From an uncultured Collinsella sp. (lineage in GTDB: Bacteria; Actinomycetota; Coriobacteriia; Coriobacteriales; Coriobacteriaceae), in NCBI GenBank assembly GCA_900549215.1, contig URNJ01000116.1, positions 1 to 5,759 on the forward strand: a stretch of DNA of 5,759 nt. The letters run 5' to 3'. Positions 1 through 5,281 of this stretch are shown here, in pieces. The translations under genes and the position numbers were made by a program. The notes below the pieces were generated by a model, which was given only the letters and a program-made list of their open reading frames with translations, did not search any database and was not told where the DNA came from. Within the stretch, counting starts at the first letter, position 1, and each line of letters opens with the position of its first letter.

Positions 1-82
1 CCCACCGGGCAACCTACCAACCAGATTCTTTTCAGCCCAGGCCCCTGTGTACCGCGCGTCGAAGATCTTCAAATTCAACTAG
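1..82 (+). CDS. 3' end of a plus-strand gene, probably a glycosyltransferase related to the one at 249-1280 (partial)
   Basis: The plus-strand frame whose codons begin at base 2 is open from the window edge to a TAG at 80-82. It gives 26 residues ending YRASKIFKFN. The minus-strand glycosyltransferase on the other side of the junction ends LYRLASKIFKFN. Both tails also carry an asparagine-leucine pair about 20 residues earlier (GNLPTR here, TNLRGR there). The near-identical last residues, encoded by near-identical DNA, suggest that this is the tail of a paralogous glycosyltransferase converging on the first. The body lies outside the window, so family and function are inferred from the tail alone. 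An alternative is that only the end of the gene was copied from the neighbour, making the tail secondary. Confidence 0.6.
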   Translation, partial: PPGNLPTRFFSAQAPVYRASKIFKFN

Positions 83-272
83 CTGACAATCGATTCTTAT
101 AGCAGAGGCCCCTTGGCCTTTAGTTTGATACAAGTTCCGCACGAGCCGGAAAGCACTTAATGTGCTTTCCGTGCGAGCAGGACTGTTCGCAGTAGCAAAC
201 TAAAGGCCAAGGGGCCCAGTCAACCTATCAGCAGCGATTACTCAGCAGCTAGTTGAATTTAAAGATCTTTGA
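59..272. repeat. Inverted repeat formed by the two convergent gene tails (arms 59-85 and 246-272)
   Basis: Bases 59-85 pair with 246-272 with only two mismatches in 27 positions (at 61/270 and 70/261). Each arm covers the last seven sense codons of its gene (SKIFKFN), the TAG stop, and three bases of non-coding DNA. Weaker similarity continues past the stops: an AATCG lies at 88-92 on one side, and its complement CGATT at 235-239 on the other. The arms therefore enclose the 21-bp inverted repeat at 107-216, so the whole junction is roughly a mirror image about position 160-165. Confidence 0.85.
107..216. terminator. Nested long inverted repeat between convergent genes, probable bidirectional terminator
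   Basis: The outer stem is a perfect 21-bp inverted repeat (107-127 with 196-216), its arm beginning GGCCCCTTGG. Inside it, 148-156 (GGAAAGCAC) pairs perfectly with 162-170 around a TTAAT loop. CGCAC at 138-142 pairs with GTGCG at 171-175 across a five-base bulge. No clear U-run follows either stem on either strand, so this is not a classical intrinsic terminator. Its place between two convergent stop codons (82 and 249) nevertheless favours transcript ending or 3'-end protection for both genes. A short non-autonomous mobile element with terminal inverted repeats is an alternative, but I see no target-site duplication. Confidence 0.6.
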
Positions 273-1280
273 GGCAAGACGGTATAGGCCGAGTGTAGTT
301 TTGTCTCCGGCCCGTCCGCGCAGATTGGTGAAGAACCCGACCACGCCGTAGCGGGCACGACGATACATGCGCTCGTCGTAGGCCTTCAAATCATTCCACA
401 GCGTCTTTAGGCGCTCGTCGGCGCAATCTTCCTCGGAAAGCTTGGTGAGCACCGAGCAGATCGCCATCATCATGGTGAAGTAGCCCATCATGTACGAACG
501 CAGGCGCGACGACTCGACATCGCTGTACAGGTGGTACGACTCCATCATGATACGCGTAACACGGAACTGCTGGTCCAGACGCTTGACCATCGTTGCCTCG
601 TTGACGCTCTGGCCTTCGCGACCGATAAAGTAGCGGTAGAGGTCGATGTCGGCGTAGTACATGGTCTTGCAACGCGGCAGTGGCACGTAGGCGTAGATGT
701 TGTCCACATAGAACGTGTGCGGCGGCATGGGAAGGTTGGACTCGCGCAGCACATCCGTGCGATAGCACAGGCTGTGCATGAGTAGGTTCTGGTCCAGGCG
801 GAAATGACCGATCTGATCCCAGGAAAAGATCTTTTTGCGCGGCAGGGCAAATTTGTAGCCAATAGCGGTATGCGTGCCCTCGTAAACCTTCTCGTACACG
901 TAGTTCGAGATAAACAGGTCAACGCGCTGATCGCGCTCTTCAAAGCCACGCAGAATCGACAGCATAGTCGAAAGAGCCGCAGCGTCGAGCCAGTCATCCG
1001 AGTCGACAACCTTGTAGTAGGTGCCCTGCGCCTCGCGCAGACCCGAAAGGACGGCAATACCGTGACCGCCATTCTCCTGGTGCACCGCGCGGATGATTCC
1101 AGGATAACGGGCCTCCCACTCGTCGGCCTTGGCGGCCGTCTCGTCCTTGGAGCCGTCGTCCACCACGATAATCTCGATATCGGTGGCGTAATTGCTCCCC
1201 TCCAAGATGGAGGTGATGCAATGGTCCATGTCCTTGGCGGCGTTATACGAGGGAATACCGAATGTTATGACTTTATGCAT
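249..1280 (-). CDS. Family 2 glycosyltransferase
   Basis: Predicted cytoplasmic or membrane-associated GT-A transferase that moves a sugar from a nucleotide donor to an acceptor, probably during synthesis of a surface glycan. With the start at 1280 it is 343 residues. It begins with the usual first strand HKVITFGIPSYN, then has VVDDGS (Asp-Asp at about 41-42, donor binding), QENGGHG (about 68-74) and the metal-binding DSDDW (about 93-97). No transmembrane segment is obvious; the C-terminus is rich in Arg and Lys and ends SKIFKFN. The start is uncertain. An upstream in-frame ATG at 1298 would add MRLSPA, but neither start has a good Shine-Dalgarno site. I chose 1280 because the domain starts there and because its ATG overlaps the end of glf by 8 bases, a typical coupled arrangement. 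The adjacent glf suggests a galactofuranosyl product, but donor and acceptor cannot be read from the sequence. Confidence 0.9.
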   Translation of the reverse strand: MHKVITFGIPSYNAAKDMDHCITSILEGSNYATDIEIIVVDDGSKDETAAKADEWEARYPGIIRAVHQENGGHGIAVLSGLREAQGTYYKVVDSDDWLDAAALSTMLSILRGFEERDQRVDLFISNYVYEKVYEGTHTAIGYKFALPRKKIFSWDQIGHFRLDQNLLMHSLCYRTDVLRESNLPMPPHTFYVDNIYAYVPLPRCKTMYYADIDLYRYFIGREGQSVNEATMVKRLDQQFRVTRIMMESYHLYSDVESSRLRSYMMGYFTMMMAICSVLTKLSEEDCADERLKTLWNDLKAYDERMYRRARYGVVGFFTNLRGRAGDKTTLGLYRLASKIFKFN

Positions 1281-2475
1281 GGCAGGCGATAATCTCATCC
1301 GAAAGATCGAGGGCGGAATTGGTCACGGCGTCCATATCGTAGTAACGATACTCGGCCAGACGACCCACCGGGTGGAAGTTCGTCAGGTTCTGGACGCGCT
1401 CAAGATAGCGCTCATAGAGCTCACGGTTCTCGGGCTCAAGAATGGCGTAGTACGGCGTCTCGCCCGAGTCGGGCGTATAGGCCTTGGAGTACTCCTTCAT
1501 GATGGTGGTCTTGCCGGGCAGGACCTGCCCAGTCATGTTCTTGAACTCGGTGATGCGCGTGTAGTCCTCGCTCGTGGTGTAGTTGACGGTGCCCACGGGC
1601 TGGAACTGGTCCATATCGAGCGTCTCGAACTTCATGTCGAGCGTACGGTACGGCAGAGCGCCCAGGTCGAGGTTGAACAGCTCGTCGAGCGGACCGGTAT
1701 AGACAATCTCGCCACCATAGACTTTGCCGTCGATCTTGACGGTAGTCTCGTCGATCTCAAAGAGATCGCGGGCGTCCACGTCGCAGAACACGTCGATCAG
1801 GTCGTGGTCGAGCATGTGCTCAAAGAGCGCCGTGTAGCCCTCCTGCGGCATGCCCTGGAAGGGAGCTTGCGGGAAGTAGCGGTCATCATCGCCCACAAAG
1901 ACGGGAACGCGGCCGGTGATCGAGGGGTCGATCTGATCGGGCGTCTGGCCCCACTGCTTCATGGTGTAATGCAAAAAGACGTTCTCGTAGACGTAATCGG
2001 CGACCTCGGCCAAGTCGGGGTCGTTCTTCTTACGCAGCTCCATAATGGGCACCTTGACATCCTTGCCAAAGGTCTCCACGAGCTTCTGATACAGCTCCTC
2101 GCCGCGCTCGTCACCAAAGGCGAGCTTGAGGCTCGCGTGGTTAAAGGGCACGGGCATAAGGGTGCCGTTGATATTGGCGAGCACCTTGTGCTGGTAGTCC
2201 GTCCACTTGGTAAAGCGCGACAGGAAATTGTGCACGCGCTCGTTAAAGGTGTGATAGATATGCGGACCGTACTCGTGGATCAGGATTCCGGCCTCGTCAG
2301 TGCAGTCATAGGCATTGCCCGCAATGTGGCTACGGCGCTCCAAAACGGCAACACGATAGCCGATGGTCTCGGCAAGACGGCGGGCACAAACGGCGCCGGC
2401 ATATCCAGCACCGACGACAATCATGTCGTACGCGCCGGCGTTAAAGCCTTCAGGCAGGCCTGAGGTAATCTGCAT
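1273..2475 (-). CDS. glf: UDP-galactopyranose mutase
   Basis: FAD-dependent enzyme converting UDP-galactopyranose to UDP-galactofuranose in the cytoplasm, supplying galactofuranose for cell-surface glycans. The 400-residue protein has a short N-terminal extension and then the FAD-binding Rossmann strand and glycine motif (MIVVGAGYAG, 18-27). Next come HEYGPHIYHT (67-76, a family hallmark), KQWG (173-176), GRVPV (188-192) with DDDRYF (196-201), YTRITEFK (305-312), PYYAILEPEN (341-350) and the C-terminal GRLAEYRYYDMD (371-382) that contacts FAD and substrate phosphates. The conserved arginines expected in the YTRITE and GRLAEY segments are present. The start at 2475 is supported by AAGGAG five bases upstream; the internal Met at residue 18 would leave the glycine motif almost at the N-terminus. 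Length fits the bacterial family. It is the first gene of a unit with the overlapping downstream glycosyltransferase and is divergent from pta. Confidence 0.97.
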   Translation of the reverse strand: MQITSGLPEGFNAGAYDMIVVGAGYAGAVCARRLAETIGYRVAVLERRSHIAGNAYDCTDEAGILIHEYGPHIYHTFNERVHNFLSRFTKWTDYQHKVLANINGTLMPVPFNHASLKLAFGDERGEELYQKLVETFGKDVKVPIMELRKKNDPDLAEVADYVYENVFLHYTMKQWGQTPDQIDPSITGRVPVFVGDDDRYFPQAPFQGMPQEGYTALFEHMLDHDLIDVFCDVDARDLFEIDETTVKIDGKVYGGEIVYTGPLDELFNLDLGALPYRTLDMKFETLDMDQFQPVGTVNYTTSEDYTRITEFKNMTGQVLPGKTTIMKEYSKAYTPDSGETPYYAILEPENRELYERYLERVQNLTNFHPVGRLAEYRYYDMDAVTNSALDLSDEIIACHA

Positions 2476-2480
2476 CGATA

Positions 2481-2486
2481 CTCCTT
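2481..2486 (-). promoter_or_regulatory. Ribosome binding site of glf
   Basis: AAGGAG on the minus strand lies five bases before the ATG at 2475. It selects this start over the internal Met18 codon. Confidence 0.85.
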
Positions 2487-2518
2487 GTCAAAAGCCACGG
2501 GCTCGTTAGCTGGGCTTT

Positions 2519-2537
2519 TCTCGAACATTCTTCGAGA
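2519..2537. repeat. Perfect inverted repeat in the glf leader
   Basis: TCTCGAA (2519-2525) and TTCGAGA (2531-2537) form a perfect 7-bp stem with a 5-base loop. It lies between the predicted glf -10 element (2554-2559) and the glf start codon, so it would fold in the roughly 70-base 5' leader or serve as a two-fold DNA-binding site just downstream of the promoter. No U-run follows on the minus strand, so it is not a terminator for glf. It resembles an actinobacterial LexA box (TCGAAC-N4-GTTCGA) only in part, with wrong spacing, so I make no regulator call. Confidence 0.6.
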
Positions 2538-2553
2538 CACATTTATCAGAGCG

Positions 2554-2559
2554 ATTATA
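2554..2559 (-). promoter_or_regulatory. Predicted -10 element of the glf promoter
   Basis: A perfect TATAAT on the minus strand, placing transcription start near 2547 and giving a leader of about 72 bases. The hexamer at the -35 distance (2577-2582, CTCATT on the minus strand) is a poor match to TTGACA, and there is no extended -10 TG. It is the only good -10 candidate upstream of glf. Confidence 0.5.
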
Positions 2560-2573
2560 GCGCTAATGCGTCC

Positions 2574-2579
2574 TATAAT
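2574..2579 (+). promoter_or_regulatory. Predicted -10 element of the pta promoter
   Basis: A perfect TATAAT on the plus strand, predicting transcription start near 2586 and a pta leader of about 120 bases. The -35 region (2551-2556, GCGATT) is weak and overlaps the -10 element of the opposing glf promoter. The two -10 hexamers face each other 14 bases apart, so polymerase binding at one should hinder the other. Confidence 0.5.
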
Positions 2580-2631
2580 GAGCTTGCCACACAAGGAAAG
2601 CTCAAGCACCGCGGCGTACATAATTGAAAGG

Positions 2632-2658
2632 TAAACCCGCTAGCAGCGGGTTTATTCG
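2632..2658 (+). terminator. Terminator-like hairpin in the pta leader (possible attenuator)
   Basis: TAAACCCGC (2632-2640) pairs perfectly with GCGGGTTTA (2646-2654) around the loop TAGCA, followed by TTCG; the T residues of the 3' arm give GGGTTTATT. The form is that of an intrinsic terminator with a short U-run. It lies between the predicted pta -10 element and the pta ATG at 2707, about 50 bases before the start codon. It could end a short leader transcript of roughly 70 bases, attenuate pta, or shape the 5' end of the pta mRNA. No upstream plus-strand gene needs a terminator here, which is why leader control is worth considering. Confidence 0.55.
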
Positions 2659-2696
2659 TGAACAGCCGGGCGCCTGGAGCTTAGCGAAACGCTTGC

Positions 2697-2702
2697 AAGG
2701 AG
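2697..2702 (+). promoter_or_regulatory. Ribosome binding site of pta
   Basis: AAGGAG four bases before the ATG at 2707 fixes the pta start. Confidence 0.85.
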
Positions 2703-2706
2703 TAAC

Positions 2707-3687
2707 ATGAGCGATTTCCTAAACCGTATGAAGTCTGCCGCCAAGGCCGACCTTAAGACCATCGTCCTGCCCGAGGGCGAGGATCCGCGCACCATCGTCG
2801 CAGCCAACAAGATCATCGAGGAAGGCCTGGCCAACATCGTCATCCTGGGCGATCCCAACGAGATCAACGTCCCCGGCGCCACCGTCATCGATCCGCGCAA
2901 CGCCGAGAAGCACGAGGAGTACGCACAGAAGTTTGCCGAGCTCCGCGCCAAGAAGGGCGTTACCATCGAGCAGGCTCGCGCCCAGGTGATGGACGCCACC
3001 TACTTTGGCACCATGATGGTCAAGATGGGCGACGCCGACGGCCTGGTCTCCGGCGCCTGCCACTCCACCGCCGACACCCTGCGCCCCGCGCTTCAGATCC
3101 TCAAGACCGCCCCGGGCACCAAGCTGGTCTCGGCCTTCTTCGTGATGTGCACCGACACCCCGCAGTTCGGCACCGACGGCACGCTGATCTTCGCCGACTG
3201 CGGCCTCAACATCAACCCGTCCTCCGACGAGCTCTCCGAGATCGCCATCGCCTCCGCTCACTCCTGGTCCACCTTCATGGGCAACGTTGAGCCGCACGTG
3301 GCCATGCTCTCCTACTCCACCATGGGCTCCGCCGGCGGCGAGGTCGCCAAGAAGGTCCAAGAGGCCGTGAAGTTCTGCAAGGAGAAGGCTCCCGAGCTCG
3401 CCATCGATGGCGACCTGCAGCTCGACGCTGCCATCGTCCCCACCGTCGCTCAGCTCAAGGCTCCCGGCTCCTCCGTTGCCGGCAAGGCCAACGTGCTCGT
3501 GTTCCCCGACCTCGAGGCCGGCAACATCGGCTACAAGCTGGTCCAGCGCTTCGCCGGTGCTGACGCCTACGGCCCCATCCTGCAGGGCATCGCCAAGCCG
3601 GTCAACGACCTTTCGCGCGGCTGCTCTGCCGACGACATCGTGGGTGTCGTGGCCATCACCGCCGTCCAGGCTCAGATGGCTGAGTAG
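2707..3687 (+). CDS. pta: Phosphate acetyltransferase
   Basis: Cytoplasmic enzyme of the acetate pathway that reversibly converts acetyl-CoA and phosphate to acetyl phosphate and CoA, the substrate of acetate kinase. At 326 residues it is the short single-domain form (PTA/PTB family), without the N-terminal regulatory domains of enterobacterial Pta. Visible family motifs are LPEGEDPR (21-28), GDADGLVSGACHST (108-121), FADCGLNINPSSDEL (162-176), LSYSTMGSAGG (201-211), DGDLQLDAAIVP (234-245), VFPDLEAGNIGYKLVQR (265-281) and the active-site segment DLSRGCSADD (301-310). Its Ser303, Arg304 and Asp310 correspond to the catalytic Ser, Arg and Asp known from the Methanosarcina enzyme. Codons are strongly biased to C/G-ending synonyms, suggesting high expression. 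The gene stands alone: it diverges from glf and converges on ackA rather than sharing an operon with it. A phosphate butyryltransferase is less likely given these motifs. Confidence 0.97.
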   Translation: MSDFLNRMKSAAKADLKTIVLPEGEDPRTIVAANKIIEEGLANIVILGDPNEINVPGATVIDPRNAEKHEEYAQKFAELRAKKGVTIEQARAQVMDATYFGTMMVKMGDADGLVSGACHSTADTLRPALQILKTAPGTKLVSAFFVMCTDTPQFGTDGTLIFADCGLNINPSSDELSEIAIASAHSWSTFMGNVEPHVAMLSYSTMGSAGGEVAKKVQEAVKFCKEKAPELAIDGDLQLDAAIVPTVAQLKAPGSSVAGKANVLVFPDLEAGNIGYKLVQRFAGADAYGPILQGIAKPVNDLSRGCSADDIVGVVAITAVQAQMAE

Positions 3688-3702
3688 CGTACGCACTCGC
3701 CC

Positions 3703-3833
3703 GAAGGCCGTACGGGCTAACCCCTGAAAACGTCCTCGACCAATGAAACGCCCCCGTTCTGCTCCTTCGGAGCTACGAACGGGGGCGTTTCTGGTCAGCG
3801 GAATGTTTTCAGGGGTTAGCCCGTACGGCCTTC
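3703..3833. repeat. 29-bp perfect inverted repeat enclosing the pta terminator (arms 3703-3731 and 3805-3833)
   Basis: Bases 3703-3731 are the exact reverse complement of 3805-3833; the left arm begins GAAGGCCGTACGGGC. The arms enclose the terminator hairpin at 3738-3796, so the element could fold as one very long, almost continuous hairpin or cruciform of about 130 bases. Pairing stops at 3702/3834 outside and is patchy between 3732 and 3737 inside. The layout matches the 107-216 element at the other convergent junction, though the arms share no sequence. No target-site duplication flanks it. Confidence 0.95.
3738..3796. terminator. Strong hairpin terminator downstream of pta, probably bidirectional
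   Basis: GAAACGCCCCCGTTC (3745-3759) pairs perfectly with GAACGGGGGCGTTTC (3777-3791). GACCA (3738-3742) pairs with TGGTC (3792-3796) across a two-base bulge. A small GCTCC-TTC-GGAGC hairpin (3761-3773) caps the loop. The 3' arm ends in CGTTTC on both strands, so the U-run is short but similar in either direction. It ends pta transcription about 50-100 bases after the stop codon and could also catch read-through from ackA. Confidence 0.85.
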
Positions 3834-3981
3834 TACCGCTACGTAGCAATTAGGGCATCTGGAGTGGACGGCGGCTTGGCTACGAGCTGAGGCTGAAGAT
3901 CTGAATGGTTGGATGCCGTTGCTGGGAGCGCAGGCGTTGCTGATGATGATCTCTTTGGGACTGGAATTTTCACCTGCTAGC
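3834..3981. other. Intergenic stretch with no recognisable feature
   Basis: About 150 bases between the 29-bp repeat and the ackA terminator. A plus-strand frame is open here from 3847 and runs into ackA in antisense, but it has no ribosome site, no recognisable protein content, and is short enough to be chance. No tRNA-like fold or promoter is evident. The first bases (3834-3860) hold a weak inverted echo of the pta 3' end, described in the findings. Confidence 0.6.
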
Positions 3982-4017
3982 AAAAAGGCCTCCGGAGCTG
4001 TTGCTCTGGAGGCCTTT
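3982..4017 (-). terminator. Intrinsic terminator of ackA
   Basis: On the minus strand, AAAGGCCTCC (4017-4008) pairs perfectly with GGAGGCCTTT (3993-3984). Four more inner pairs (GAGC/GCTC) follow after one mismatch, with an AACA loop. The 3' arm runs into TTTTT and then GC. The stem starts about 22 bases after the ackA stop codon, a textbook rho-independent terminator. On the plus strand the tail is TTTCGTTT, so it may work weakly in that direction too. Confidence 0.92.
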
Positions 4018-4039
4018 CGTTTACTTGCAAATGCGTGCG

Positions 4040-5218
4040 TTAGTTGTTCTTGGTCAGACGCTCGACGTCGTGGGCGATCATGTATTCCTCGTCGGTGGGG
4101 ATGACCATGACCGTGACGGAGGAACCGGCGGCACTGATGACCTGCGGGCCATTGCCCACGGCCTCGCGGTTCTTGTTGTTGTCGATGCGCACGCCCAGCC
4201 ACTCAAAGCAGTCGCAGAAGGCCTTGCGAATCGACCAGTCGTTCTCGCCAATGCCGGCGGTAAAGGTGATGGTGTCCACGCCCGCCATGGAGGCGATCAT
4301 GGAACCGGCCTGCTGCATGGCCTTGTAGGCGAACATATCGAAGGCGAGCAGGCAGCGCTCGTCGCCCTCGGAGGCGCGCGTGCGGATGTCGCGGGCGTCG
4401 TTGGAGATACCCGAAATGGCAAGCAGGCCGGACTGCTTGTTCATCATGTCGTCGACTTCCTGGTAGCTGTAACCGCCCTCGCGCTGCAGGTAGCATACGG
4501 TAGCCGGGTCAATGGAACCGCAGCGGGTGCCCATCATCAGACCGTCAAGCGGCGTGAGGCCCATCGTGGTGTCGCGGCACACGCCGTCCTCGATAGCAGC
4601 AAGCGAAGCACCGTTACCCAAATGGCACGAAAGCAGACGGTGGCAGCGCGAACCCAGGATCTCCTTGGCCATCATCCACTCATAGCGGTGGCTCGTGCCG
4701 TGAGCGCCGTACTTGCGCACGTGGTACTTGTCGCACACGTCCTTGGGCAGCGCGTAGGTATAGGCGACCTCGGGCATGGTCATGTGGAACGAGGTGTCGA
4801 AGACCGCCACGTTGGGCAGCTCCGGATACTTCTCACGGCAATACTCAATCGCCGCGGCCTCGCCGTAGTTGTGCAGCGGGGCGAGCGGGGCCACCTCGAG
4901 AATCTTGGCCATAACCTCGTCGTCGACAACTGCGGAATCATCGAAGTGCCAGCCGCCCTGAACGATACGATGACCAATGCCATCAATCGTAAAGTCGGTC
5001 TTCTCAAGCTCCTCGAGCACGCGAGCGATAGCAGAGCGATGATCGGGGAAAGGGACCTCCTCGGTCTGCTTGGCGCCACCGTTCTCGGAGTGGCCAAAGA
5101 TGCCCATGTCCGAACCGATACGTTCGCAGTTGCCCTTGGCGAAAACCTCGCGGGTATCGGTATCCAAAAGCTGATATTTAAGGCTTGAGCTGCCGGCGTT
5201 GACAACAAGTACGTTCAT
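4040..5218 (-). CDS. ackA: Acetate kinase
   Basis: Cytoplasmic ASKHA-fold enzyme that transfers phosphate between acetyl phosphate and ADP, giving acetate and ATP. The 392-residue protein is full length. It starts with VLVVNAGSSSLKYQL, where Asn7, Ser10, Ser12 and Lys14 match the known active-site positions. Arg84 (HRIVQGG), His116 (LAPLHN), Asp141 (VFDTSFH), His173 (YGAHGTSH), His199 (CHLGNGAS), Arg232 (MGTRCGS), Asp274-Arg276 (SNDARDI, adenine site), GIGEN (322-326) and the Glu of PTDEE (375-378) are all present. Departures from the commonest consensus are clustered near the acyl pocket: Gln87 for His, Trp90 for Glu, Tyr118 for Pro, and Ala172 for the Phe of YGFHGTSH. The start is fixed by AAGGAG at 5223-5228, four bases upstream. 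It converges on pta and lies downstream of a second acetate kinase, with a terminator and its own promoter region between them. Use of propionate cannot be excluded. Confidence 0.96.
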   Translation of the reverse strand: MNVLVVNAGSSSLKYQLLDTDTREVFAKGNCERIGSDMGIFGHSENGGAKQTEEVPFPDHRSAIARVLEELEKTDFTIDGIGHRIVQGGWHFDDSAVVDDEVMAKILEVAPLAPLHNYGEAAAIEYCREKYPELPNVAVFDTSFHMTMPEVAYTYALPKDVCDKYHVRKYGAHGTSHRYEWMMAKEILGSRCHRLLSCHLGNGASLAAIEDGVCRDTTMGLTPLDGLMMGTRCGSIDPATVCYLQREGGYSYQEVDDMMNKQSGLLAISGISNDARDIRTRASEGDERCLLAFDMFAYKAMQQAGSMIASMAGVDTITFTAGIGENDWSIRKAFCDCFEWLGVRIDNNKNREAVGNGPQVISAAGSSVTVMVIPTDEEYMIAHDVERLTKNN

Positions 5219-5222
5219 GAGA

Positions 5223-5228
5223 CTCCTT
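5223..5228 (-). promoter_or_regulatory. Ribosome binding site of ackA
   Basis: AAGGAG on the minus strand, four bases before the ATG at 5218, sets the start of the 392-residue acetate kinase. Confidence 0.85.
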
Positions 5229-5281
5229 TGCAGTGCAATACGGTCGACGCAGACCCCTTAAGGCGGCCGCATTTTAATAAG

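Noticed and set aside
107..216. Interpretation as an insertion sequence or MITE with terminal inverted repeats
   Set aside because: No target-site duplication at the ends, no second copy in the window, and its position exactly between two stop codons fits a termination role better. A genome search could reopen this.
1192..2463. 423-codon open frame on the plus strand, opposite glf
   Set aside because: It is an antisense shadow of glf, rich in Val, Leu, Gly and His with no family motifs. Long antisense frames are expected opposite GC-rich, codon-biased genes.
2578..2634. 18-codon plus-strand reading frame (starting MSLPHKESS) ending next to the pta leader hairpin, a possible leader peptide
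   Set aside because: Its ATG lies inside the predicted -10 hexamer, upstream of the predicted transcription start, and it has no ribosome site, so it would not be translated from that promoter.
2719..3849. 376-codon open frame on the minus strand, opposite pta
   Set aside because: It mirrors the codon bias of pta, has low-complexity Gly/Val/Asp/Leu content, no ribosome site and no recognisable domain.
3847..4104. Plus-strand open frame across the region between the pta terminator and the end of ackA
   Set aside because: It runs through the ackA terminator and into ackA antisense, has no Shine-Dalgarno site, and its gene-free part is only about 45 codons, so an open frame by chance is unsurprising.
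4001..5188. 395-codon open frame on the plus strand, opposite ackA
   Set aside because: Antisense shadow of a confidently identified acetate kinase. It begins inside the ackA terminator and has no protein family features.
5219..5281. CCTTAAGG and GCGGCCGC palindromes in the ackA leader
   Set aside because: These are short 8-base palindromes that occur by chance; they do not form a longer supported structure.
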